From positions 1-23,642 of IMG/VR virus record IMGVR_UViG_3300027963_000346: 23,642 nt of DNA; one strand, written 5' to 3'. The position numbers and the translations under genes are program-made. The notes under the pieces are model-generated. The model was not told where the DNA came from and did not search any database. It saw nothing but the letters and a program-made list of their open reading frames with translations. Source of the DNA: a virus. Within the stretch, counting starts at the first letter, position 1, and each line of letters opens with the position of its first letter. Positions 1 through 7,349 of the stretch are shown here, piece by piece.

Positions 1-39
1 ATGCAACGCACTGCCACTCCTTTTTTGAGTGAAATTTAA
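1..39 (+). other. Possible 3' end of an upstream gene cut by the window edge
   Basis: From base 1 one frame is open for 12 codons and ends at TAA 37-39. It is too short to identify. It could be the tail of a gene lying before the window. The rest of 40-56 is an AT-rich leader without a clear Shine-Dalgarno sequence before the terminase gene. Confidence 0.2.
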
Positions 40-56
40 AAACCTTACTTTGACCT

Positions 57-548
57 ATGGGACGCCCTAAAAACACCGCAATCCATGCACAGGCCGCCGC
101 TGCCGGCGTCGGTCTGCGCCAAGCTCGGCGCCAGCTTGAAAAGCAGGCGGCCGCAAACCCACCCAAAGCGCTGACAGCGATCGACGGCGTCGGTCTCGAC
201 GGCGAAATCGATCGACTGGAATCATTGGCCGCCACCTTGGGCGAAGCGGCAAAGCAGGCGACAGGCCCAGAGCGGTCGGCATTGATCAGCGATTACACCC
301 GCGTCGTCGAAGCGCTCCGCAAAATGAAAGGCGATCGGCCCGACATTAACGAAGCTGAAGGCAAAATGGTGCCCGTGGATGAGGCCGACAAGCTGCTGGC
401 CGCCCGGGACAACGCGCTGATCCCGCTGCTGAAAGGCATGGCGAAAAGGCTGGCGCCGATCTGCGCCAACAGACCGGCCGCCGAGGTGCAGGCGGAGGTC
501 GAGAACGAGGTGGGGCAGATCATGCGGCAGGTGGAAGCGGCATTGTGA
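57..548 (+). CDS. Putative terminase small subunit
   Basis: A 163-residue, Ala-rich, largely helical protein directly upstream of, and overlapping by 4 nt, the large terminase gene. The role is inferred mainly from this position: small terminase subunits bind the packaging site and load DNA onto the large subunit. The N-terminus is short and basic (GRPKN at residues 2-6). It is followed by a possible DNA-binding helical stretch (residues 17-30, GVGLRQARRQ) and a central and C-terminal helical region suited to oligomerisation. No family motif is diagnostic. The ATG at 57 has no clear Shine-Dalgarno; a TTGACC lies immediately before it. It could instead be an unrelated small packaging or DNA-binding protein. 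Confidence 0.6.
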   Translation: MGRPKNTAIHAQAAAAGVGLRQARRQLEKQAAANPPKALTAIDGVGLDGEIDRLESLAATLGEAAKQATGPERSALISDYTRVVEALRKMKGDRPDINEAEGKMVPVDEADKLLAARDNALIPLLKGMAKRLAPICANRPAAEVQAEVENEVGQIMRQVEAAL

Positions 549-2296
549 CGAAGGCACAAACCGAACTCCGCCGGCGGGAAAAGGCGCGCTGGCATTATGA
601 GAAGCCGCCGTCGGTGATTGAATGGGCGGAACGCAACATCCAACTGGACAGCCGGATCACAGCTCGGCCCGGGCTGTACTCCACGGCCAACTCGCCCTAC
701 GTCCGGGGCGTGCTCGAAGCGCTGGCGGATCCGGGCGTTCACACGGTCTGCCTGTGCTGGGGATCGCAGACAGGAAAGACGCTGACGCTGGCGGTGTGGT
801 TGGCCTATCGGATCGCCAACGACCCGGCGCCGTCACTGCTGGTCATGCCCAACGCGGATCTGGCGCGGTCATATTCTAAAACGCGACTGGTGCCCATCTT
901 TGAAAAATGCAAGCCGGTGAAAGCGCTGTTTCCTTACGACAGCGACGACTTTGCTAACTTGGAAATGCAGTTCCTTAACTGCACGTTGACGCTGACCGGA
1001 TCGAACAGTCCGGCCAATATTTCCAGCCGTCCTGTCTGCATCGCCGTTCTGGACGAGCTCGACAAGTTCGCGCCGCCTACCGACAAAGAAACTTCCGCCA
1101 TGTCGCTATGCCTAGAACGCACGAAGGCGTTCCCGGCACGCAAACACGTTCTGACCAGCACGCCCACACTCAGCACAGGCGATATTTGGACGAACTATCT
1201 GGCCGGATCTCAGGAGACCTATCACGTGCCATGCCCGGCCTGCAACGAACCGCAGGCGATGGAATTCGGACAGGTGCGATGGGACGACGCCGCCCGGGAC
1301 GCAAACGGAAAGTGGGACATGAAAAAGGTGGGAGAGACGGCATGTTATCACTGCACAAAATGCGACCACCCGTGGACGGAAGGCGAACGGCGCAAGGCAA
1401 TCGAACAAGGGAAGTGGGTGGCCAACAATTCAAACGCCGAGCCGGGCCGGCGTAGCTTCCGGCTGCCGTCGTACTATTCACTGAGCGTCACGATCGCCGA
1501 CTGCGCCAAAAAGTTCCTAACGGAAAAACATTATCTGCACGGATTGCAGGGGTTCGTGAACGGGTGGAGCGCATTACCCTGGGAAGATCAATTCGACGAC
1601 GACAAGACTGTGGACATTCCCGCGGGCGCTTTTGCGAAAAGGCAATCATGGGAAACGGAACATATAAAACTTGCGGCCATAGATAGACAGATCGACGAGT
1701 ACTGGTTTGTCGTGCGTGCGTTTGCCCGGGACGGATCTAGCCGACTGATTGAGGAAGGGCGACGCCGAACGATCGAGGACGTGGCGCAAACACTTCACGA
1801 GCTCGGCGTGGATCCGAAGCACGTCTGCATCGACTCCGGGTTTGAAGCGCAAGACACATACCGGATCGCGGCCCGCTATAAGTTCACGGCGTTGAAAGGT
1901 GAGGAGCGCCCATTCTACTGGATTGAAACGCCACGTGGTCGGATGAAGTCCGTGCATAGCGCAACGCAACCCACGGACGCCGGCTGCATGCTGATCCTGC
2001 TTAGTTCACCGGCCTGTCAGGATTTGCTGGCATGGCTACGCCGTGGGCAGGGGCCGCTGTGGGAAGTGGCGCACGACGTTTCCCCACAATACAAAGAGCA
2101 CATGAGCTCCCACAAAAAGATCCACCGCATCAATCGAAAGACCGGCAAGGATCTCTACGAATGGGTGCGAATCAAAAGCCGGCAGGATCATTTATACGAC
2201 TGCGAAACCTATCTGGCCGGCTTTGCCGTGTTTGGAAAAATCATCAGGCCGACAGCCGCTCTCGATGAAGAATCGTTGACACCCACGGGCGAGTGA
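545..2296 (+). CDS. Terminase large subunit, lambda GpA family
   Basis: 583 residues, normal for the GpA-type packaging motor, which cuts concatemeric DNA and pumps it into the prohead. The N-terminal ATPase shows a Walker A-like GSQTGKT (73-79), a Walker B region AVLDELDKF (167-175) and a coupling motif LTSTPT (203-208). A zinc-ribbon-like pair follows, C230xxC233 and C270xxC273, typical of GpA proteins. The C-terminal nuclease has acidic positions D380, D430 (CIDSGF) and D552 (HLYDCE). The start is GTG at 545, overlapping the stop of the preceding gene in a GTGA arrangement, which implies translational coupling. The end overlaps the next gene by one base. GpA-type enzymes are associated with cos packaging, so cohesive ends are plausible, but no cos site is recognised here. 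Confidence 0.97.
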   Translation: MTKAQTELRRREKARWHYEKPPSVIEWAERNIQLDSRITARPGLYSTANSPYVRGVLEALADPGVHTVCLCWGSQTGKTLTLAVWLAYRIANDPAPSLLVMPNADLARSYSKTRLVPIFEKCKPVKALFPYDSDDFANLEMQFLNCTLTLTGSNSPANISSRPVCIAVLDELDKFAPPTDKETSAMSLCLERTKAFPARKHVLTSTPTLSTGDIWTNYLAGSQETYHVPCPACNEPQAMEFGQVRWDDAARDANGKWDMKKVGETACYHCTKCDHPWTEGERRKAIEQGKWVANNSNAEPGRRSFRLPSYYSLSVTIADCAKKFLTEKHYLHGLQGFVNGWSALPWEDQFDDDKTVDIPAGAFAKRQSWETEHIKLAAIDRQIDEYWFVVRAFARDGSSRLIEEGRRRTIEDVAQTLHELGVDPKHVCIDSGFEAQDTYRIAARYKFTALKGEERPFYWIETPRGRMKSVHSATQPTDAGCMLILLSSPACQDLLAWLRRGQGPLWEVAHDVSPQYKEHMSSHKKIHRINRKTGKDLYEWVRIKSRQDHLYDCETYLAGFAVFGKIIRPTAALDEESLTPTGE

Positions 2297-2589
2297 TGGC
2301 CATTTCCCGCAGACTTACCCGGGCCGTCGCTACCAACTACCTAGCGCAAGCCTCCGGGGTTACAGCGACAGCGCTGACCAATCTGGCGGCCGACCGAAAC
2401 TCGGCCATGACCGGCGCAGCTTCCGGGCGTGCTTTGGTGGGAACGTCGGCGGGCGGACAATCCGCCAGTTTTCAAATCGATCTGAAACCCACCGAACGTG
2501 TCGAACTGTTTCAGGCTGCCATTGATTATCTAAACGGCGTGCAAGTCACACGCACCAGCGCCTCGTTTTCCTACATTCTGGATAGCTGA
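2296..2589 (+). CDS. Putative head-completion/connector protein (lambda W position)
   Basis: 97 residues from ATG 2296, which shares its first base with the terminase stop codon; a GTG three bases earlier (2293) is the alternative. In lambda the gene between the large terminase (A) and portal (B) is W, a small protein that closes the filled head and prepares it for tail joining. The protein is Ala/Thr-rich in its first half. Its C-terminal half (DLKPTERVELFQAAIDYLNG, then a Ser/Thr-rich strand) has a helix-then-strand look reminiscent of small connectors. Assignment rests on gene order and size; sequence similarity to W is not obvious. A TTGACA lies 20 nt before the start. Confidence 0.5.
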   Translation: MAISRRLTRAVATNYLAQASGVTATALTNLAADRNSAMTGAASGRALVGTSAGGQSASFQIDLKPTERVELFQAAIDYLNGVQVTRTSASFSYILDS

Positions 2590-2591
2590 TC

Positions 2592-4802
2592 ATGTCGAAA
2601 AAAGTTTCACTCGTGGCCCGGATGGGTGCAGGAATCAAAGCGTTCGGCGCAGGATTTGGCGCTGGCATCAGCACGTTCCAACCTTACGAGGGCGCAGGAT
2701 TTTCACGGAAACGCCCGGTCATTTACGGAGCCCACGCCCGCGATTCACGCCTCGATCTTAACGAAGCGACCCGGACGGAACTTCTCAAACTTGCGCGGCA
2801 CATGTACCGGAACGTCGGGCTGATCAAAGGCGCAGTGGACTCGATTGCCACCTACTCGATCGGGCCCGGACTGCGCCCACAATATCGCGGAACCGATCAG
2901 GAGTTCGGAAGACTCTGTGAGGAATACTGGCGGGACATGGTCGCGCCATCCCCAGAGGTCACCGGCCGGATGACTTGGACGGATATGCTGCTGACTCTAT
3001 CGCGATCGATCGACGTGGACGGCGACGTGTTCGTCGTCATGACTGAGAAGGGAAAACTGCAAATTGTCGAAGGTCATCGGGTATGCGAGGGCGACGACTA
3101 CGGAACCGCCGACGGCGTGTTTCTCGGAAAGCTAGGTGAACCCACCGCCTACTTGATCCAGACCGGAGACATGTGGCGCAAACTTTCAGCAGATACCGTC
3201 ATTCACCTGATGGAACTAGAACGGCCCGACCAGATCCGCGGAGGATCGTCACTGGCCCGTGCGTTGAATCACGTCCGGGATCTGAAGATGTTGGGTGAAT
3301 TTGAAAAAGACGCTCTGAAACTTCAGGGATCGATTGCCGCTGTCATCACGACAAACGAAGGCGATGAACTGGCAGGGCAGGGCGGATTCTTTGGAACCGT
3401 TCAGGCGCAGGATACCGGCGAAAGCACCATCGCCCGCGAGGAGATCACAAGCTCGGCCACGATCCCACGGCTGGCCCCTGGCGAAAAGATTGAGATGGTC
3501 GGGCCGAATCGGCCGCACGCCGGCTTTGAACCGTTTGCCAAATTCCTGATCCGCGACGTGGCGATGGGCCTCGGCCTTCCGGTGGAATTCGTTTACGACC
3601 CCGCCAGCGTCGGCGGCGCAGGGATGCGATTCATCGTGGCCAAAGCGCAGCGCCGTTTTGAACAGCGCCAGCGCCTACTGATCGACAGATTTTGCAACAG
3701 GGCGTGGCGTTATTTCATCGGCGGAGCGATTGCCAACGGCGACCTGCCGGCCGTCGAAGATTACGCAAAGGTCACGTGGCAGACTCCGAAGTCTCTGACC
3801 GTGGACGCAGGGCGTGAGGCACAGCAGGCGCGGGAAGACTATAAAGCGGGCCTATCCTCCTTGCAGGACTACTTTGGGGAGCTTGGCCTCGACTGGGAAG
3901 AACAGGTCAGACAGATCGCAAAGGAACGGGAATTTATCGCATCCATCGGAACCGTCACACCGCAGACCGACGTAGCTGCTCCGGTCGAAGCAGTCAAAGA
4001 AGCTCCCGCCATCGACGAACCCACTCCGGTGAATTCTGAAAAGGATCCGAACGCAGGGCCGGACGCGGAGCTGTCGGCCCTGGTCGAACTGAACATGCCC
4101 GACCCCACCCCGGGCGAAAACGAATCCGCTTTCATGGATAGGTGCATGACCGAAACCAGCATGATTAAAGAATATCCCGATCAGGATAAACGGCAGGCGG
4201 CGTGCAAACTACGTTTTACGTCAAAGACAGAATTCAACATGCCGGATCCTACCGTGGGCGAAAACGAAAGCGCTTTTATGGATCGCTGCATGACTGATCG
4301 TGCCATGGTGAAAGAATACCCCGATCAGGACAACCGGCAGGAGGCATGCAAACTTCGCTTCAATAAAAAAACAGAATTTAACATGCCCGACCCCACCCCG
4401 GGCGAAAACGAATCTGCTTTCATGGATCGGTGCATGACCGAAACCAGCATGATTAAAGAATATCCCGATCAGGATAAACGGCAGACTGCGTGCAAGCTGC
4501 GCTTCACGTCGAAGACAGATCTGGAAGCGAAGGTTGAACTGGATCTTCCCACACAGAATCCCGGCGAAAGTGACGACAATTTCATGGGCCGGTGCATGGG
4601 AAATCCAACCATGAACAAGGAATTCCCTGACGCGGCACAACGCACGGCCGTGTGCGTTCGGCAGATGAAACTGTCAGCCAATCCACAGACAGAATCCTTC
4701 ACAATGAAGGACGACCCGGACTTCAATCTTTCAGCTAAGGAACTCGATATGGTGGCAAAGGCCGTCGGGCTTGGCGTAAAAAAAAAGACAAAATTGAGTT
4801 AG
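2592..4802 (+). CDS. Portal protein, lambda GpB family, with C-terminal Cys-containing repeats
   Basis: 736 residues. About the first 470 form the portal, the dodecameric ring through which DNA enters and leaves the head. Family-like segments include HMYRNVGLIKGAVDSIATYSIGPGL (in short: an early helix then GPGLRP near 93-98), HLMELERPDQIRGGSSLARA around residues 205-224 (RPDQIRGGS) and the later RDVAMGLGLPVEFVYDPASVGGAGMR region. After a Pro/Glu-rich linker come four 45-48-residue repeats (499-693), unusual for this family. The last codons contain a nine-A run, beyond which the -1 frame is open into the following domain, so a longer 841-residue product is likely. The ATG lies two bases after the preceding stop, with no strong ribosome site, suggesting coupling. 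Confidence 0.93.
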   Translation: MSKKVSLVARMGAGIKAFGAGFGAGISTFQPYEGAGFSRKRPVIYGAHARDSRLDLNEATRTELLKLARHMYRNVGLIKGAVDSIATYSIGPGLRPQYRGTDQEFGRLCEEYWRDMVAPSPEVTGRMTWTDMLLTLSRSIDVDGDVFVVMTEKGKLQIVEGHRVCEGDDYGTADGVFLGKLGEPTAYLIQTGDMWRKLSADTVIHLMELERPDQIRGGSSLARALNHVRDLKMLGEFEKDALKLQGSIAAVITTNEGDELAGQGGFFGTVQAQDTGESTIAREEITSSATIPRLAPGEKIEMVGPNRPHAGFEPFAKFLIRDVAMGLGLPVEFVYDPASVGGAGMRFIVAKAQRRFEQRQRLLIDRFCNRAWRYFIGGAIANGDLPAVEDYAKVTWQTPKSLTVDAGREAQQAREDYKAGLSSLQDYFGELGLDWEEQVRQIAKEREFIASIGTVTPQTDVAAPVEAVKEAPAIDEPTPVNSEKDPNAGPDAELSALVELNMPDPTPGENESAFMDRCMTETSMIKEYPDQDKRQAACKLRFTSKTEFNMPDPTVGENESAFMDRCMTDRAMVKEYPDQDNRQEACKLRFNKKTEFNMPDPTPGENESAFMDRCMTETSMIKEYPDQDKRQTACKLRFTSKTDLEAKVELDLPTQNPGESDDNFMGRCMGNPTMNKEFPDAAQRTAVCVRQMKLSANPQTESFTMKDDPDFNLSAKELDMVAKAVGLGVKKKTKLS
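4086..4670 (+). repeat. Four tandem 144-bp coding repeats in the portal C-terminus
   Basis: Copies lie at 4086-4229, 4230-4373 and 4374-4517 (each exactly 48 codons). After an 18-bp linker, a diverged fourth copy runs 4536-4670. Each encodes a core of the form NMPDPTPGENESAFMDRCM, then EYPDQD-RQ-ACKLRF, with two invariant Cys. Copies 1 and 3 differ at only about 11 of 144 bases and share a long identical central stretch, indicating recent duplication or gene conversion. Copy 2 is more diverged. I recall single copies of this GE...F..RC...EFPD..QR.A.C motif in many phage head proteins; its function is unknown to me. Confidence 0.95.
4778..4787 (+). promoter_or_regulatory. Candidate -1 ribosomal frameshift site (A-run, A AAA AAG) in the portal gene
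   Basis: Nine A's (4778-4786) followed by G read in the portal frame as AAA AAA AAG. The last seven bases, A AAA AAG (4781-4787), match the efficient bacterial slippery heptamer known from dnaX. A -1 shift here avoids the stop at 4800-4802 and enters the frame of the next domain with no intervening stop, through to 5116. A 5-bp hairpin (CGGCA/TGCCG) lies about 30 nt downstream, which is far for a stimulator. An assembly error in the homopolymer (true length ten A's) would produce the same picture. Confidence 0.55.
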
Positions 4803-4819
4803 CCAAATCCACCGCCGGC

Positions 4820-5116
4820 ATGATTGCCGAGGCAAAGCGAGGGCTTGAATGGCGTAAAAAACACAAGCGCGGCGGAACGCTTGTCGGCGTTGCAAGGGCG
4901 AGAGACATTATCAACAATGTGGACTTTCCCGATTCGACCATCGCTCGAATGCACAGCTACTTCTCAAGACATGAAGTCGATAAGAATGGCAAAGGATTTA
5001 GCCCAGGTGAGCAGGGATTCCCATCAGCCGGCAGAATAGCTTGGGCGCTATGGGGAGGGGATGCTGGTCAGACATGGGCGGCCGCACAAATGAGGCGAAT
5101 TAACCGCGAAGAATAA
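4820..5116 (+). CDS. Conserved phage head-associated domain; probably the C-terminus of a frameshifted portal
   Basis: 98 residues if started at ATG 4820, but the frame is open back through the A-run at 4778-4787, giving a 109-residue extension to the portal (841 residues in all). Recognisable conserved blocks are RGLEWRKKHKRGGT, VGVARARDI, MHSYFSRHEVDK and the strongly conserved PSAGRIAWALWGGDAGQTWA. I know this domain from phage structural proteins, often as a C-terminal part of portal or head-maturation proteins; it has no established activity that I can cite. No Shine-Dalgarno precedes 4820, which favours production by frameshifting over separate initiation. The next gene begins 19 nt after the stop, preceded by TTGACA. 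Confidence 0.7.
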   Translation: MIAEAKRGLEWRKKHKRGGTLVGVARARDIINNVDFPDSTIARMHSYFSRHEVDKNGKGFSPGEQGFPSAGRIAWALWGGDAGQTWAAAQMRRINREE

Positions 5117-5135
5117 TTGACACGCGTTGGCCTGC

Positions 5136-6068
5136 ATGGCCAACAAACTTTCAAACGTTTCCATTCTTACGATCGGCGAGGCCAAAGGGCATAATCTGCT
5201 GATCGATCAAAAGTCGCTCGAGCAGGCGCTCGAAGTCGCCAATTCCATGAAGCGGATCAAGGTGACCATGGGCCACGGGGCCGAGGTCTCCGGGATCCTC
5301 GGATATATTGACGGATTCAGGATTGAAGGCGAACGCCTCATGGGCGACCTGACCCTGTTCAACACCAATGAAGCGCAGTTCGTTCAACACCTGGCGCAAG
5401 TCCTCCCAGAGGGGTTTGGCCTGTCCCTTACATTCAGCGGCGTCCCGGAACAAATTGCAGGCGATCGTTTCGCCAGGGTAACCGAAATTTACGACATCAG
5501 CGTGGTCAGCACACCGGCCGCCAACCCCGCCGGAATGTTTTCTGCATTCACAGCAGTTGACATGAAAAAACTGCAAATGAACGAAGCGCCTGTCGAAGTA
5601 AAGAAAGAGGAGATCGCGCCGGCCGTTGTGGCCGAGGTCGCAGCTCCTGCCGTTGAAGCTCCCGTTGTCGAAGTGAAAGCAGAGCTGGCCGAAATGCCTG
5701 CCGATAAACCTGCCGACAAGCCCGAGGAAAAAATGGCCGAACCTACTTTGACCGACATCGCCGGAATGCTGGCCGAGCTGCTTGCGCTGATGAAAGCCGA
5801 CGCAACTCAGGACGTGACCGAAGCTCCTGAAGCTCCCGCTGAAGACATGGCCAAAAAGCCCATGCCTTCCGAGATGAGTGCCAAGTCCGACGATAAGGCC
5901 GACAAGGCCGTGACCACTTTGGAAAAAGCCAAGGCCGACGCTGCTGGTGCAGTGGCGGTTCCCGCTGAATCGAGCCAACCGCTCGGCCGGGCTGAAATCC
6001 TCAATCAATTCAACGCGGAAAAGTCTCCGGCCCGTCGGTCGGAACTGCTTCGCAAACTCGGACTGTAA
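5136..6068 (+). CDS. Prohead protease-scaffold fusion
   Basis: 310 residues from ATG 5136 (a TTG at 5127 would add three). Residues 1-140 look like a prohead serine protease: MGHGAEVSGILGY around H47, GFGLSLTFSG with candidate nucleophile S97, and EIYDISVVSTPAANP (117-131), the strand seen in this protease class. Such enzymes cleave scaffold and coat proteins inside the prohead. Residues 140-310 are Ala/Pro/Glu/Lys-rich and low complexity, with a basic C-terminal helix (ARRSELLRKLGL) that fits a scaffold tail binding the coat protein. The position just before the capsid gene supports this. Codon-biased low complexity also creates a long antisense reading frame that is not a gene. Confidence 0.8.
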   Translation: MANKLSNVSILTIGEAKGHNLLIDQKSLEQALEVANSMKRIKVTMGHGAEVSGILGYIDGFRIEGERLMGDLTLFNTNEAQFVQHLAQVLPEGFGLSLTFSGVPEQIAGDRFARVTEIYDISVVSTPAANPAGMFSAFTAVDMKKLQMNEAPVEVKKEEIAPAVVAEVAAPAVEAPVVEVKAELAEMPADKPADKPEEKMAEPTLTDIAGMLAELLALMKADATQDVTEAPEAPAEDMAKKPMPSEMSAKSDDKADKAVTTLEKAKADAAGAVAVPAESSQPLGRAEILNQFNAEKSPARRSELLRKLGL

Positions 6069-6079
6069 TCCAGTCCACT

Positions 6080-6085
6080 AGGAGA
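6080..6085 (+). promoter_or_regulatory. Strong Shine-Dalgarno of the capsid gene
   Basis: AGGAGA ends 8 nt before the ATG at 6094. It is the clearest canonical ribosome-binding site in the window, matching the need for high expression of the major capsid protein. Most other genes here use stop-start overlaps or weak leaders. Confidence 0.85.
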
Positions 6086-6093
6086 ACACTACA

Positions 6094-6984
6094 ATGGCCA
6101 ACACAATCGGAACAACGAATGCCAATGTAATCGCTCAGAGGGCTCTCGAGATCCTCGTGGCGGATTACAGCTTCCTCAAAAACAGCGTGACGGACTTCAG
6201 CTCGGAAGCCGCAAAGTACGGCGCCAGCGTCTATACCCACCGCATCTCTGCGACGACCGCTCAGGACTACTCGCAGACCAACGGTTACGTGGCGACTGCT
6301 ACGACACAGCAGGACGTGCAAATAACATTAAATAAATTCAAACACGTCTCGTACGCTATTGACGATCAAGAGCGCACCAGCTCCAACATCAACCTGATCG
6401 AACGGTTCGCCGGTGCGGCCGCTCACGCTCTTGGGTTGCAGATGGTCGGTGACCTGCTCACGCTCGTCACTTCCAGCAGCTTCACCTCCGCGCTCACGCA
6501 GAGCTCGGCAACCTTCAGCTACGCCTCCGTGGTGTCGGCTGGAATCACCCTCAACAACGCAAACGTTCCCCAGCACGATCGGTACGCGGTTCTCGCCCCT
6601 TCGTTCTATGGCCGTCTCTTGAATGATTCGACCATCGTGGCGAACGCTCAGATCTCCGGTGAACAGGCCCGCACGGCTGGAATCGGATCCGTTGCCGGGT
6701 TCAACATCAACATGTACAGCGCGGTGCCTTCCAACAGCATCACCCTCGGCGGATTCTTCGCCCAGCGTGAGGCGCTCTTGATCGCAGCCCGCGTGCCCGA
6801 AGTCCCCACTGGCGTCCCGATCCCCGGCGACATCAGCGTTGTGACGGAACCCCGCACTGGCCTGTCGGTTCAGGTTCGCGAGAACTACGACGTGGTCAAA
6901 GGGTTGCTCCAACGCACCTACGCGCTGATCTACGGCGTGAAGGCCGGCGAGACATCGAGCCTCGTGCGTATCAACGGCAGCTAA
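6094..6984 (+). CDS. Major capsid protein
   Basis: 296 residues, immediately after the protease-scaffold gene, with the best ribosome-binding site in the window and a terminator just after it. The composition (Ser/Thr/Ala-rich, with NANVIAQRALEILVADYSF at the start and SFYGRLL and VRENYDVVKGLLQRTYALIYG later) resembles HK97-fold coat proteins, particularly the P22 coat-like group found in short capsid proteins. It forms the icosahedral shell. The segment after residue 75 (LNKFKHVSYAIDDQE) is typical of the coat-protein family where the long helix begins. Identification is by position, expression signals and general family resemblance. Confidence 0.88.
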   Translation: MANTIGTTNANVIAQRALEILVADYSFLKNSVTDFSSEAAKYGASVYTHRISATTAQDYSQTNGYVATATTQQDVQITLNKFKHVSYAIDDQERTSSNINLIERFAGAAAHALGLQMVGDLLTLVTSSSFTSALTQSSATFSYASVVSAGITLNNANVPQHDRYAVLAPSFYGRLLNDSTIVANAQISGEQARTAGIGSVAGFNINMYSAVPSNSITLGGFFAQREALLIAARVPEVPTGVPIPGDISVVTEPRTGLSVQVRENYDVVKGLLQRTYALIYGVKAGETSSLVRINGS

Positions 6985-6996
6985 TTCACTCGGGGA

Positions 6997-7027
6997 GGGC
7001 GGTGGGCTGAAAGGCCCGCCGCCCTTT
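6997..7027 (+). terminator. Rho-independent terminator after the capsid gene
   Basis: Left arm 6997-7007 (GGGCGGTGGGC), loop TGAAAG and right arm 7014-7024 form an 11-bp stem with one T-G wobble, followed by TTT and a T-rich stretch. It lies 12 nt after the capsid stop. It likely reduces read-through so that capsid transcripts outnumber downstream ones. Confidence 0.8.
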
Positions 7028-7047
7028 CCACTTTAAGAAATCCTCAA

Positions 7048-7347
7048 ATGTCTGAATTTACTGAATGCCTGAAGGAAAGTCTGGCGGCTCTTTACACCCA
7101 GACCGGCACCGCCGCCACAATCGGATCCACTAGCGTCACCGGGATCCTGTCCACAATCTCACGCAAAGAAAACGTCGAGCTGGGCGGCTTTGATTTGGAT
7201 CTAAATTCAACGTTCACCATCGACGTGGCAAACATGGCCACAGCGCCGACGATCGGTTCCATTCTTTTGGCCAACTCGGTCAGTTATCGGGTGGCGTCTT
7301 TGGATACGTCGATCGGAAGCTACGTGCTGGGACTTCGAGAGGTTTAA
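7048..7347 (+). CDS. Putative head-tail joining protein (lambda FII position)
   Basis: 99 residues, first gene after the capsid terminator. Size and position match head-completion proteins such as lambda gpFII (about 117 residues), which sit on the filled head and provide the tail docking surface. The C-terminal half looks like alternating strands (FTIDVANM, GSILLANSVSYRVASLD, SYVLGLREV), consistent with a small beta-barrel joining protein. No diagnostic motif is present. The start is preceded by GAAATCCT rather than a Shine-Dalgarno. It is the last head gene before the enzyme cassette, whose first gene begins two bases after this stop. Confidence 0.5.
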   Translation: MSEFTECLKESLAALYTQTGTAATIGSTSVTGILSTISRKENVELGGFDLDLNSTFTIDVANMATAPTIGSILLANSVSYRVASLDTSIGSYVLGLREV

Positions 7348-7349
7348 AC

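Noticed and set aside
4221-4640. Antisense reading frame across the portal repeats
   Set aside because: Its periodic sequence is simply the reverse of the repeats.
4086-4670. CRISPR-like array
   Set aside because: The repeats are 144-bp, in frame and contiguous without spacers; they encode protein.
5151-6008. Long antisense reading frame (285 codons) opposite the protease-scaffold gene
   Set aside because: It mirrors the low-complexity Ala/Pro/Glu coding of the plus-strand gene, with His/Phe/Gly-rich sequence and no domain. The sense frame has clear protease motifs.
6328-6912. Antisense reading frame opposite the major capsid gene
   Set aside because: Composition is Arg/Glu/His-rich without motifs; the capsid gene has a strong ribosome site and codon bias.
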